Shown: positions 1 to 5,836, counted from the stretch's first letter. The stretch is DNA of 7,624 nt from an uncultured Prevotella sp. (GCA_900770515.1 CAAHDP010000291.1:1-7624), one strand, 5' to 3'. Notes: a model not told the origin generated them from the sequence alone. A program made the numbers and translations.

Positions 1-177
1 CCATTCTGTATCACCGTTGACCACGAGACACCTAAGGATCACAAGGTAACTTTGCGTTATCGTGATACCATGGAGCAGGAGCGCGTAGCTATCTCTGACC
101 TTCGTGGCATCATCGAGGAACGCGTAAGTATCACTAGTGTATTAAAGAAACTTGGTAATGAAATTAAGAATTTCTAA
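1..177 (+). CDS. glyS: Glycyl-tRNA synthetase, C-terminal fragment (5' end outside window)
   Basis: Frame 1 is open from the first base to a TAA at 175-177, giving 58 residues. The segment contains TVDHETPKDHKVTLRYRDTM followed by EQERV and DLRGIIEERV. This is the end of the C-terminal anticodon-binding domain of the dimeric (alpha-2) class II glycyl-tRNA synthetase, the single-chain type used by Bacteroidota; the phrase RDTMEQ-R in this position is typical of that family. The enzyme charges tRNA-Gly with glycine using ATP in the cytoplasm. The catalytic domain lies upstream of the window. The last 20 bases overlap the start of the FKBP gene, which suggests one transcript and translational coupling. 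Identification rests on recognising the family from a short tail. Confidence 0.85.
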   Translation, partial: PFCITVDHETPKDHKVTLRYRDTMEQERVAISDLRGIIEERVSITSVLKKLGNEIKNF

Positions 178-799
178 ATATCTCTTCTTGCTCGTGATGG
201 CAGTGTTCGCCCTGTCATCATGCAGCGAGAACGATGACTCCTATGATGCGTATGCCAACTGGCAGGAGCGCAACGAGCAGGCTTTTGCCGATACGCTGGA
301 TTACGCAAAGAAGATGGGAGAGAGCCAGGGATGGTATGTGTACCGCAACTGGAGCCTGGAGAACCAGACACCAAACAAGGATGTCAACGGCGTGAATGTG
401 CCGCTGACCTACAAGGATTGCGATAACATCATCGTTCATGTGCTCGAAAAGGGTGAGGGCACCACAAGCCCGATGTACACCGACTCCGTGAGGGTGAGCT
501 ATCGTGGCAGCCTGATTCAGACTACTGATAAGGATGGCAGCGTGAATGCGGGATACGTGTTTGATAAGACCTTCGAGGGTACTTACAACAAGCAAACCGC
601 CATGCTTTCTACCTTTGCCGTGAGCAATGTGGTGGATGGCTTTGCCACAGCCTTGATGCGCATGCATCCGGGCGACCACTGGATGGTTTATATCCCATAC
701 CAGTTGGGGTATGGTTCGAGCACCAGCAGCAGTTCTACGATTCCTGCCTATTCGATGCTTCGCTTCGAGATAGTGCTGGATAGCTACTTCTCCAAGTGA
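158..799 (+). CDS. FKBP-type peptidyl-prolyl cis-trans isomerase, predicted lipoprotein
   Basis: The product has 213 residues from ATG 158. A TTG at 152 would add two residues and is less likely. Residues 1-18 are a basic and hydrophobic signal sequence, and L19-S20-S21-C22 is a good lipobox, so the mature protein should be lipidated at Cys22 and sit in the periplasm or outer membrane. Residues about 25-85 are a helical, charged linker. Residues about 88-211 form one FKBP domain with recognisable pocket positions: Y115, F135-D136, V158-V159, F162 where FKBP12 has Trp59, Y185, I195-P196 and F203. The family catalyses proline isomerisation and assists folding of envelope proteins. A Ser-rich stretch (about 187-193) fills the loop before IP. 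The start overlaps the glyS stop by 20 nt, with no promoter visible between them. Activity of the F162 variant is uncertain, as many bacterial homologues vary here. Confidence 0.9.
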   Translation: MKLRISKYLFLLVMAVFALSSCSENDDSYDAYANWQERNEQAFADTLDYAKKMGESQGWYVYRNWSLENQTPNKDVNGVNVPLTYKDCDNIIVHVLEKGEGTTSPMYTDSVRVSYRGSLIQTTDKDGSVNAGYVFDKTFEGTYNKQTAMLSTFAVSNVVDGFATALMRMHPGDHWMVYIPYQLGYGSSTSSSSTIPAYSMLRFEIVLDSYFSK

Positions 800-814
800 T
801 ATTCAGTGTGATTA

Positions 815-890
815 CACCTTATTATATATAGGGGAGGTGTTCACCTTATTATATATAGGAGATTTTCCACCTTATTATATATATAAGGAG
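815..890. repeat. Three tandem AT-rich repeats of about 27 bp
   Basis: The core CACCTTATTATATATAGG occurs at 815-832 and 842-859. A slightly longer third copy (CACCTTATTATATATATAAGG) occupies 868-888. Each is followed by a GGAG or GAG end, and unit spacing is 27 and 26 bp. The third copy has perfect 6-bp arms, CCTTAT (870-875) and ATAAGG (883-888). Between copies, ACACCT (814-819) can pair with AGGTGT (835-840), or AGGTG (835-839) with CACCT (842-846). The block lies just after the FKBP stop and before a terminator hairpin, so it is probably 3' untranslated sequence. Function is unknown. Confidence 0.75.
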
Positions 891-896
891 ATATAT

Positions 897-942
897 GGGG
901 CGTTCCCAGGTATGCCGGCAAGGCAACCTGGGAACGCTCTTT
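897..942 (+). terminator. Strong hairpin, probable terminator of glyS-FKBP
   Basis: GCGTTCCCAGGT (900-911) is a perfect 12-bp match to ACCTGGGAACGC (926-937). The stem extends outward through G-U and G-C pairs into GGG (897-899) and TCT (938-940). TGCC (913-916) and GGCA (922-925) add an inner stem with loop GGCAA, leaving A912 bulged. The following CTCTTTGTGTT is only moderately T-rich, so termination is likely but not certain. It is the first strong structure after the FKBP stop. Confidence 0.7.
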
Positions 943-974
943 GTGTTAACAAGCATTTCGTTAGTGTTAACAAG
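943..974. promoter_or_regulatory. Paired TGTTAACA palindromes, possible operator
   Basis: GTGTTAACAAG occurs twice, at 943-953 and 964-974, with a period of exactly 21 bp, about two helical turns. Each copy contains the self-complementary octamer TGTTAACA (944-951 and 965-972). The two sites would face the same side of the helix, as expected for a cooperatively bound regulator. They lie about 100 bp upstream of the promoter at 1049-1078. No regulator can be named. Confidence 0.35.
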
Positions 975-997
975 TGTTTGTGTTCGCACACAATTTG

Positions 998-1017
998 CTG
1001 ACTTACGTCAAAAAATG
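998..1017 (+). promoter_or_regulatory. TGAC-TTAC-GTCA dyad followed by an A-run, CRP/FNR-like box
   Basis: TGAC (999-1002) and GTCA (1007-1010) are perfect inverted arms around TTAC, followed by a run of A. The form resembles binding sites of the CRP/FNR superfamily (compare FNR, TTGAT-N4-ATCAA). Its centre is 66.5 bp upstream of the first base of the -7 element at 1071. A near copy lies on the minus strand at 6159-6181 at almost the same distance from another promoter. Calling it a regulator site is inference. Confidence 0.4.
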
Positions 1018-1048
1018 TTAGTTTCATGCATTTTTTTCGGGAAAAGTA

Positions 1049-1078
1049 TTGTGGTTTCAGAAATTTGTTGTACCTTTG
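1049..1078 (+). promoter_or_regulatory. Bacteroidota-type promoter upstream of the MATE leader
   Basis: TTG (1049-1051), a 19-bp spacer and TACCTTTG (1071-1078), continuing as CA, match the Bacteroidota primary sigma consensus TTTG-N19-21-TAnnTTTG well. Transcription should begin near 1085. It would read the TTAGG-rich leader and then either stop at the hairpin at 1343-1378 or continue into the MATE gene. Confidence 0.75.
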
Positions 1079-1096
1079 CATCAGAAAAAATAAGTT

Positions 1097-1256
1097 TTAG
1101 GTTTTTAGTTAGGTAATAGATTTTATTAGGTTTTAGTTGTTAGGTAAAAAATAAGTTAAGATTGTTGTTCATAGGTTAGGTTTTTAGTTTAGGTAAAATT
1201 AGATTGTTTATTCAAAAATGGGTGTTAGTTAAGGTATAGAAAGATTGATTTATTCA
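1097..1256 (+). repeat. Degenerate tandem array rich in TTAGG
   Basis: TTAGG occurs six times (1097, 1109, 1126, 1140, 1176, 1189), and TTAG without the second G four more times (1105, 1133, 1184, 1225). The best unit is TTAGGTTTTTAGTTAGGTAA (1097-1116), with variants at 1126-1147 and 1176-1196 and a decayed one from 1225. Three units end in AGATTG..TTCA (1159-1171, 1201-1214, 1242-1256). The result is about four degenerate units of roughly 30-46 nt. All lie downstream of the promoter and so would be in RNA. There is no coding periodicity. Confidence 0.6.
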
Positions 1257-1259
1257 AGG

Positions 1260-1421
1260 ATGACAAAAACAGTACTGTTCTGCTACGGCGGAAGTAAAGT
1301 TTTGGGAAAAACAAAGGTACGACAAATTTTAAATTTAAATAGAAAGTGGCGTTCCTCTTTTGAGGATCGCCACTTTTTGTGTCATTTCATTAAAAGAGAA
1401 AAATATGTTATTCAAGAATAA
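1260..1421 (+). CDS. Possible 53-residue leader ORF overlapping the MATE start
   Basis: An ATG at 1260, preceded by CAAGG, opens a 53-codon frame ending in TAA at 1419-1421. It begins MTKTVLFCYGGSKVLGKTKV and ends REKYVIQE. It runs straight through the terminator-like hairpin and overlaps the MATE gene (ATG 1405) by 17 nt in another frame. No domain, signal peptide or membrane segment is visible, and the composition is basic. The AT-rich leader could give such an ORF by chance. The support is positional: a ribosome on this frame would melt the hairpin and deliver ribosomes to the MATE start, as a leader ORF would. I do not recognise the sequence. Confidence 0.3.
   Translation: MTKTVLFCYGGSKVLGKTKVRQILNLNRKWRSSFEDRHFLCHFIKREKYVIQE
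1312..1329 (-). promoter_or_regulatory. Minus-strand promoter-like sequence facing the leader promoter
   Basis: Read on the minus strand, 1329-1312 is AAATTTGTCGTACCTTTG. It matches the plus-strand promoter segment 1061-1078 (AAATTTGTTGTACCTTTG) at 17 of 18 bases. It has a full TACCTTTG -7 element, but no TTG at the expected -33 position. If active, it would make RNA antisense to the TTAGG leader. No minus-strand gene lies downstream of it here. Confidence 0.3.
1343..1378 (+). terminator. Intrinsic terminator or attenuator just before the MATE gene
   Basis: AAAGTGGCG (1343-1351) pairs perfectly with CGCCACTTT (1368-1376). After one T-T mismatch, TCCTC (1353-1357) pairs with GAGGA (1362-1366) around a TTTT loop. 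The stem runs into TTTTT (1374-1378), the classic form of an intrinsic terminator. It lies 27 nt before the MATE ATG, and no promoter is visible between the two, so MATE expression probably needs read-through from the promoter at 1049-1078. It could instead simply end a small RNA. Confidence 0.75.
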
Positions 1422-2793
1422 GACAGATTATCTGATGGAGTCGATTCGCAAGGGGAGGGCGATGACTCGAAGGGAGAAACTCAACCTCATCGTGGGGTTG
1501 AGCGTGCCGTCCATGCTGGCGCAGATTTCCACCGTGATGATGTTCTTTATCGATGCATCGATGGTGGGACATCTGGGAGCAGAAGCCTCGGCTAGCATCG
1601 GACTGATAGAGTCAACCACTTGGCTCATCGGAAGTTTGCTTTCGGCAGCTGCCACGGGGTTCTCGGTGCAGGTGGCTCATTTCATCGGTGCCAACGATTT
1701 CAGAAAGGCACGCCAGGTATATCGCCATGCCCTGATATGCGGTTTGGCGTTCAGCCTGATGCTCACCCTGGTGGGTGTGGGCATCCATGGCTATCTGCCC
1801 TATTGGCTGGGTGGCGGTGACGACATCGCTCCTTTCTCATCGAAGTATTTCCTGATATATAGCCTCGTGCTGCCCTTCGTGTTCCTTTATCACATCTCCG
1901 AGATGATGCTCAAATCGGCAGGCAACATGCATACGCCCAGCGTGATGGCGGTGTTGATATGTATCAGTGATGTGGTCTTCAACTATCTCTTCATCTATAT
2001 CCTGAAGATGGGCGTGGTGGGAGCCGCCTGCGGCACGGCGATGGCCTACTTCTGCATCTCACTGCCCAATCTCTGGATTTCGGCATGCAGCAACAAGATT
2101 CTGAACCTGCGGCAGGATAAAGAGCCGTTCCGCTGGGTGAAGAGCTACGTGAATCATGCCTGTCAGATAAGCATCCCGATGGCCATCCAGAACATCCTGA
2201 TGAGCGGAGCGCAGATAGTGAGCACCATGATAGTGGCGCCATTGGGCAACATCGCCATCGCTGCCCATTCCTTCGCCATCACCGCCGAAAGTCTCTGCTA
2301 CATGCCGGGTTACGGCATCGGCGATGCGGCAAGCACCCTGGTGGGACAGACGCATGGAGCCGGGCGCATCGACCTCTGCAAGAGCTTCGCCTATCTCACC
2401 GTGGGGTTGGGCATGAGCGTGATGGCATTGATGGGCGTGGTGATGTTCGTCTTTGCACCCGAGATGATAGGCGTGCTGTCGCCGGTGGAAAGCATCCGCG
2501 AACTGGGCACCCTCTGCCTGCGCATCGAGGCTTTCGCCGAACCGTTCTTTGCGGCGAGCATCGTTACCTATAGTGTCTGCGTGGGAGCGGGCGATACGAA
2601 GAAGCCTGCCGCCATCAATCTGGGAACGATGTGGCTGGTGAGGCTCACCCTTGCCTACGGGCTTTCGAAGAGCTACGGATTGGAGGGCGTATGGATAGCC
2701 ATGGCCACGGAGCTTACGCTGAGAGGATGCCTCTTCCTGGTGCGCCTGTTCAGAGGTTCATGGCTGAAGAGCTTTAGAGTTGATAGTTTATAG
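1405..2793 (+). CDS. MATE-family multidrug/metabolite efflux transporter
   Basis: The 462-residue product fits the usual MATE length of about 440-470. It has two homologous six-helix halves. The first, about residues 28-220, opens SVPSMLAQIS and contains FID50ASMVGHLG and VAHFIGANDFRKAR (90-103). The second, about 255-450, opens SIPMAIQNILMSGAQ and contains LVGQTHGAGR (312-321) and GAGDTKKP (394-401). Members of the family export cationic drugs or metabolites across the inner membrane, driven by Na+ or H+; substrate and ion cannot be told from sequence. ATG 1405 was chosen because the alternative TTG at 1360 lies in the loop of the preceding terminator hairpin. The last residues, VDSL, are encoded by a 7-bp repeat that crosses the TAG stop. 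The upstream hairpin and the leader ORF overlapping the start suggest expression controlled by attenuation. Confidence 0.9.
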   Translation: MLFKNKTDYLMESIRKGRAMTRREKLNLIVGLSVPSMLAQISTVMMFFIDASMVGHLGAEASASIGLIESTTWLIGSLLSAAATGFSVQVAHFIGANDFRKARQVYRHALICGLAFSLMLTLVGVGIHGYLPYWLGGGDDIAPFSSKYFLIYSLVLPFVFLYHISEMMLKSAGNMHTPSVMAVLICISDVVFNYLFIYILKMGVVGAACGTAMAYFCISLPNLWISACSNKILNLRQDKEPFRWVKSYVNHACQISIPMAIQNILMSGAQIVSTMIVAPLGNIAIAAHSFAITAESLCYMPGYGIGDAASTLVGQTHGAGRIDLCKSFAYLTVGLGMSVMALMGVVMFVFAPEMIGVLSPVESIRELGTLCLRIEAFAEPFFAASIVTYSVCVGAGDTKKPAAINLGTMWLVRLTLAYGLSKSYGLEGVWIAMATELTLRGCLFLVRLFRGSWLKSFRVDSL

Positions 2794-2806
2794 TTAAAAG
2801 TTGATA
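2779..2806. repeat. Four heptanucleotide repeats spanning the MATE stop codon
   Basis: GTTGATA (2779-2785), GTTTATA (2786-2792), GTTAAAA (2793-2799) and GTTGATA (2800-2806) are uninterrupted 7-bp units that run from inside the coding sequence to the foot of the next hairpin. They encode the final VDSL and the TAG stop (2791-2793). Because 7 is not a multiple of 3, a change in unit number would alter the last residues only slightly, as TAG recurs in the repeats. Confidence 0.65.
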
Positions 2807-2857
2807 GATTTGCAGGTATTTGGGAAGATAATCTCCCAAATACTTGCAAATCATTTT
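2807..2857 (+). terminator. Long hairpin terminator of the MATE gene
   Basis: Positions 2807-2825 pair with 2834-2852 over 19 bp: 18 Watson-Crick pairs and one G-U (2815 with 2844). The loop is 8 nt (2826-2833). The stem is followed at once by ATTTTTATTTT. Left arm GATTTGCAGGTATTTGGGA faces right arm TCCCAAATACTTGCAAATC. This is a convincing intrinsic terminator 14 nt after the MATE stop. Its right arm also holds the -33 TTG of the next promoter. Confidence 0.85.
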
Positions 2858-2874
2858 TATTTTGAGTAATTTTG
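2844..2874 (+). promoter_or_regulatory. Promoter of the M16 peptidase gene
   Basis: TTG (2844-2846), a 20-bp spacer and TAATTTTG (2867-2874), continuing as CA, fit the Bacteroidota TTTG-N19-21-TAnnTTTG pattern. The predicted start of transcription is near 2881, leaving a leader of about 45 nt before ATG 2925. The -33 element is inside the right arm of the upstream terminator. Confidence 0.7.
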
Positions 2875-2924
2875 CAGTCGAAATAACTGATAATGCATAT
2901 TTATTAATATTCAGCAGAGAAAAA

Positions 2925-5744
2925 ATGAGATTAAAGAAGATTTTCGCAGCGGCGCTGCTGCTGCTCTCTGTGGGAAATGCGACGGCACAGCAGATGCCTC
3001 CTATCCCAGTGGACAAGAATGTGAAGATAGGCCATCTCGACAATGGATTGACCTACTACATTCGTCATAATGCTTTCCCTGAGCATGTGGCAAGTTTCTA
3101 CATCGCTCAGAAAGTGGGTTCTATCAATGAGAATGATGACCAGCGCGGTTTGGCTCACCTTCTGGAGCACCTCGCCTTCAACGGTACCGACCACTTCAAG
3201 GGCAATTCCCTGCAGGATTACCTGCAGAGCATCGGTGTGGAGTATGGCAGAAACCTGAATGCCTATACCAGCATCGACAAGACCGTGTATTACTTCACCG
3301 ATGTGCCTACCACCCGCACCTCGGCAGTGGATTCTTGCATGCTCATTCTCAAGGATTGGAGCAACGGCATCTCGCTGACCAAGGAGGCTATCAACGACGA
3401 GCGCGACGTGGTACACAACGAGTATCGCATGCGCATGGTGGGTCAGCAGCTCATGCTGGAGCGCAATCTGCCTAAGCTCTACCAGGGCGATAAATATGGC
3501 TATCGCATGCCTATCGGATTGATGAGCGTCATCGACGGATGCAAGCCAGAAACCCTGCGTGCCTACTATCGCAAATGGTATCGCCCAGATAATCAGGCTA
3601 TCATCATCGTGGGTGATGTAGATGTTGACCATGTAGAGGCTCAGATTAAGAAGCTCTTCTCAGGCATCAAGGTGCCTAAGAATGCAGCCAAGGTGGTGCC
3701 AGTGCCAGTGGCCGACAACGATACTGCCATCTACGTAATCGACAAGAACAAGGAGCAGAAGTTCGACATGATCAACATCATGATGAAGAGCGATGCCTAT
3801 CCTGATTCGCTGAAGGGCGATATGAATTATCTGGTAGAGGGCTATGTGCGCAGCGTGGTAAGCAGCATGTTTGATGCCCGTCTGGCAGAGCTGGCACGCG
3901 AGGAGAACTGTCCGTTCCTGCAGGCAAGTGCCGGCATGGGAAGCTATCTCATTTCAAGTACCAAGGATGCCTTCTCCATCTCGGGAGTGGCTAAGCCAGG
4001 AATGGTGAAGGAGGCTTATGCCGCCATGCTGCGTGAGGCTAAGCGTGTGCGCGACTTCGGATTCACAGCTACGGAATATATCCGTGCCAAGGAGAACTTC
4101 ATGAGCAGCATGGAGACCATGTATGAGAACCGCAACAAGATGAAGAACGAGCAGTTCACCAGCCAGTATGTAGACCATTTCACTGACAATGAGCCAATTC
4201 CATCGCTGGAAGATGAATATAAGATTTATCAGATGATGGTTCCTAACATCCCTCTCGAGGCCATCAACGGTGCCATGAAGCAGGTGATAGCAGAAACCGA
4301 CACCAACTTTGTGAGCATGGTGTTCATGAAGGAGGCTGAGGGCGTGAGCTATCCTACCGAGCAGCAGCTTGCCCAGATAGTGAAGCAGGTGCGCGGCGAG
4401 AAGCTGGAGGCTTATGTAGACAACGTGAAGCAGGAGCCGCTGATGGCTACGCTGCCTCAGGCAGGAAGCATCAAGAAGATAGAGGAGAACAAGGTGCTCG
4501 GCTTCAAGAAGCTCACCCTCTCAAACGGAGCCAAGGTGGTGTTGAAGAAGACTGACTTCGAGGATAATGAAATCCGATTCTCAGGAACTGCCAAGGTGGG
4601 TTATTCTGCATTCCAGAACGACCCAGTGAACGCAGCCAATGCTTCTACTGTATGGGAAGTAAGCGGATTGGCCGGTTTCACTGGCAACGACCTGCAGAAG
4701 ATGCTTGCCGGCAAGCAGGTGAGTGTAGGTCTCACCATGAGTCCGTTCCGTCATGGCATCGCCGGCACCTCTACTCCTAAGGATGTGGAGACGATGATGC
4801 AGCTGCTCTATCTCTCGATGACTAACCTTACCAAGGATGAGAAGGCTTTCGAGAATCTGAAGAATACTTATACCACCGTGCTCTCCAACAAGAGCAACAA
4901 CCCTAACATGGTATATCAGGATTCCATCCAGAGCACTCTCTACATGGGCAACAAGCTGGCGCTTCTTCCAGAAGCAGAGGATATCAAGAATATCAACTAC
5001 GACCGTGTGCTCGACATGCAGAAGCAGCTCTATGGCAACGCCAAGGACTTCACCTTCTACTTTGTGGGCAATTACGACGAGAAGGTGCTCCTCCCGCTCA
5101 TCGAGCAGTATATCGCTTCCCTGCCAAACAAGGGCATGAAGCTGAAGAACCAGAAGATTCCTACAGCCAAGGGCGAGGTGAAGAACATCTTTACCAAGGC
5201 GATGGAGAACCCTCAGAGCCAGGCACGCGAGATGTGGTTCGTGAAGTTGCCATCTTATAATCCTAAGACAGCGGTATTGGCAGATGTTGCAGCCCGCCTG
5301 TTGGAGATGAAGTATCTGCGCAGCATCCGCGAGGAGCTGAGTGCGGCTTACAGCACAGGTGCATCCTGCGGCTTGTTCTTCGACTTCGACGGCAAGGTGG
5401 CTCTCACCCTCAACGCCATGGCACAGCTGAATCCTGATAAGGTAGATGTAGCCGTTCCTTGCTTCTTCAAGGGCATGGACGAGACGGTGGCAGCTCCTGA
5501 TGCCAAGGACCTGCAGAAGGTGAAGGAAATCCTTTTGAAGCAGGCAGGTGTTGACGAGAAGACCAACAGCTACTGGATGCAGGTATTGAGCATGTATGAT
5601 CTGCACAAGGTAGATACCCACAGCAACTACCGCGAGCTGGTGAAGGCTGTGGATGCACAGCAGATTTCCAACTTCCTGAAGAACGTGGTGCTGAAGAGCG
5701 GCAACCACTTCGAGGTAATCATGAAGGCGGAGAAGAATAAGTAA
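2925..5744 (+). CDS. Secreted M16 (insulinase/pitrilysin) family zinc peptidase
   Basis: The product has 939 residues. Residues 1-22 (MRLKKIFAAALLLLSVGNATAQ) form a Sec signal peptide, so it should act in the periplasm or outside the cell. ATG 2925 was chosen over an in-frame ATG at 2844 because the latter lies within the promoter and would bury the signal peptide. The inverted zinc motif HxxEH is H78-L-L-E81-H82; E159 and E166, spaced seven apart in ERDVVHNE, match the two downstream glutamates of pitrilysin, with E166 as the likely third ligand. Residues about 35-380 form the active half. From about 528 (LTLSNGAKVVLKK) a second half lacks HxxEH but keeps the R802..Y809 element in REELSAAY, as in PqqL-like and pitrilysin-like two-half enzymes. 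The family degrades oligopeptides within a closed chamber; the substrate here is unknown. The gene has its own promoter and terminator. Confidence 0.93.
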   Translation: MRLKKIFAAALLLLSVGNATAQQMPPIPVDKNVKIGHLDNGLTYYIRHNAFPEHVASFYIAQKVGSINENDDQRGLAHLLEHLAFNGTDHFKGNSLQDYLQSIGVEYGRNLNAYTSIDKTVYYFTDVPTTRTSAVDSCMLILKDWSNGISLTKEAINDERDVVHNEYRMRMVGQQLMLERNLPKLYQGDKYGYRMPIGLMSVIDGCKPETLRAYYRKWYRPDNQAIIIVGDVDVDHVEAQIKKLFSGIKVPKNAAKVVPVPVADNDTAIYVIDKNKEQKFDMINIMMKSDAYPDSLKGDMNYLVEGYVRSVVSSMFDARLAELAREENCPFLQASAGMGSYLISSTKDAFSISGVAKPGMVKEAYAAMLREAKRVRDFGFTATEYIRAKENFMSSMETMYENRNKMKNEQFTSQYVDHFTDNEPIPSLEDEYKIYQMMVPNIPLEAINGAMKQVIAETDTNFVSMVFMKEAEGVSYPTEQQLAQIVKQVRGEKLEAYVDNVKQEPLMATLPQAGSIKKIEENKVLGFKKLTLSNGAKVVLKKTDFEDNEIRFSGTAKVGYSAFQNDPVNAANASTVWEVSGLAGFTGNDLQKMLAGKQVSVGLTMSPFRHGIAGTSTPKDVETMMQLLYLSMTNLTKDEKAFENLKNTYTTVLSNKSNNPNMVYQDSIQSTLYMGNKLALLPEAEDIKNINYDRVLDMQKQLYGNAKDFTFYFVGNYDEKVLLPLIEQYIASLPNKGMKLKNQKIPTAKGEVKNIFTKAMENPQSQAREMWFVKLPSYNPKTAVLADVAARLLEMKYLRSIREELSAAYSTGASCGLFFDFDGKVALTLNAMAQLNPDKVDVAVPCFFKGMDETVAAPDAKDLQKVKEILLKQAGVDEKTNSYWMQVLSMYDLHKVDTHSNYRELVKAVDAQQISNFLKNVVLKSGNHFEVIMKAEKNK

Positions 5745-5766
5745 CTTGAATAAGAAGTAAGATATG

Positions 5767-5812
5767 AAAAAGCCCCGTTGCCAGACGAAACGTTCCGGCA
5801 ACGGGGTTTTTT
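5767..5812. terminator. Bidirectional intrinsic terminator
   Basis: CCCCGTTGCC (5773-5782) pairs perfectly with GGCAACGGGG (5797-5806). The stem continues through a G-U pair into AAAAA (5767-5771) against TTTTT (5808-5812), making 16 bp in all. The T-run on the plus strand ends the M16 transcript 22 nt after its stop. The A-run at the other foot gives a T-run on the minus strand, so it can also end the transcript of the small gene at 5952-6068. Confidence 0.9.
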
Positions 5813-5836
5813 ACTTTTTCTTTCTTTTCCCAAAAA

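Larger units (their letters stand above)
1085..1380 (+). ncRNA. Candidate noncoding leader or small RNA upstream of the MATE gene
   Basis: A promoter (1049-1078) and an intrinsic terminator-like hairpin (1343-1378 with U-tract) bracket about 295 nt of very AT-rich DNA. It carries a degenerate UUAGG array (1097-1256), a 12-bp palindrome (1268-1279) and a possible 53-codon ORF (1260-1421). If the hairpin ends most transcripts, the product is a discrete small RNA. If it is conditionally read through, this is an attenuator leader for the transporter. I do not recognise a named RNA family or riboswitch here, and no large GC-rich core such as RNase P RNA or tmRNA is present. The start is estimated from the -7 element. 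Confidence 0.45.

Noticed and set aside
895..1116. 73-codon plus-strand ORF with AAGGAG four bases before its ATG
   Set aside because: It reads through the FKBP terminator hairpin, the TGTTAACA pair and the leader promoter, has no recognisable protein features, and Shine-Dalgarno sites count for little in Bacteroidota. The AAGGAG is part of the third AT-rich repeat.
1061..1329. Phase-variable invertible promoter bounded by the 18-bp inverted repeats
   Set aside because: No recombinase gene is in the window, and both arms are promoter consensus sequences whose similarity needs no recombination. Kept only as a possibility in the findings.
4581..5801. Long minus-strand open frame (406 codons) opposite the M16 gene
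   Set aside because: It lies opposite a well-supported peptidase gene, includes the terminator, and has the Leu/His/Val-rich composition expected from the reverse of Gln/Asp/Lys codons. It is a shadow frame.
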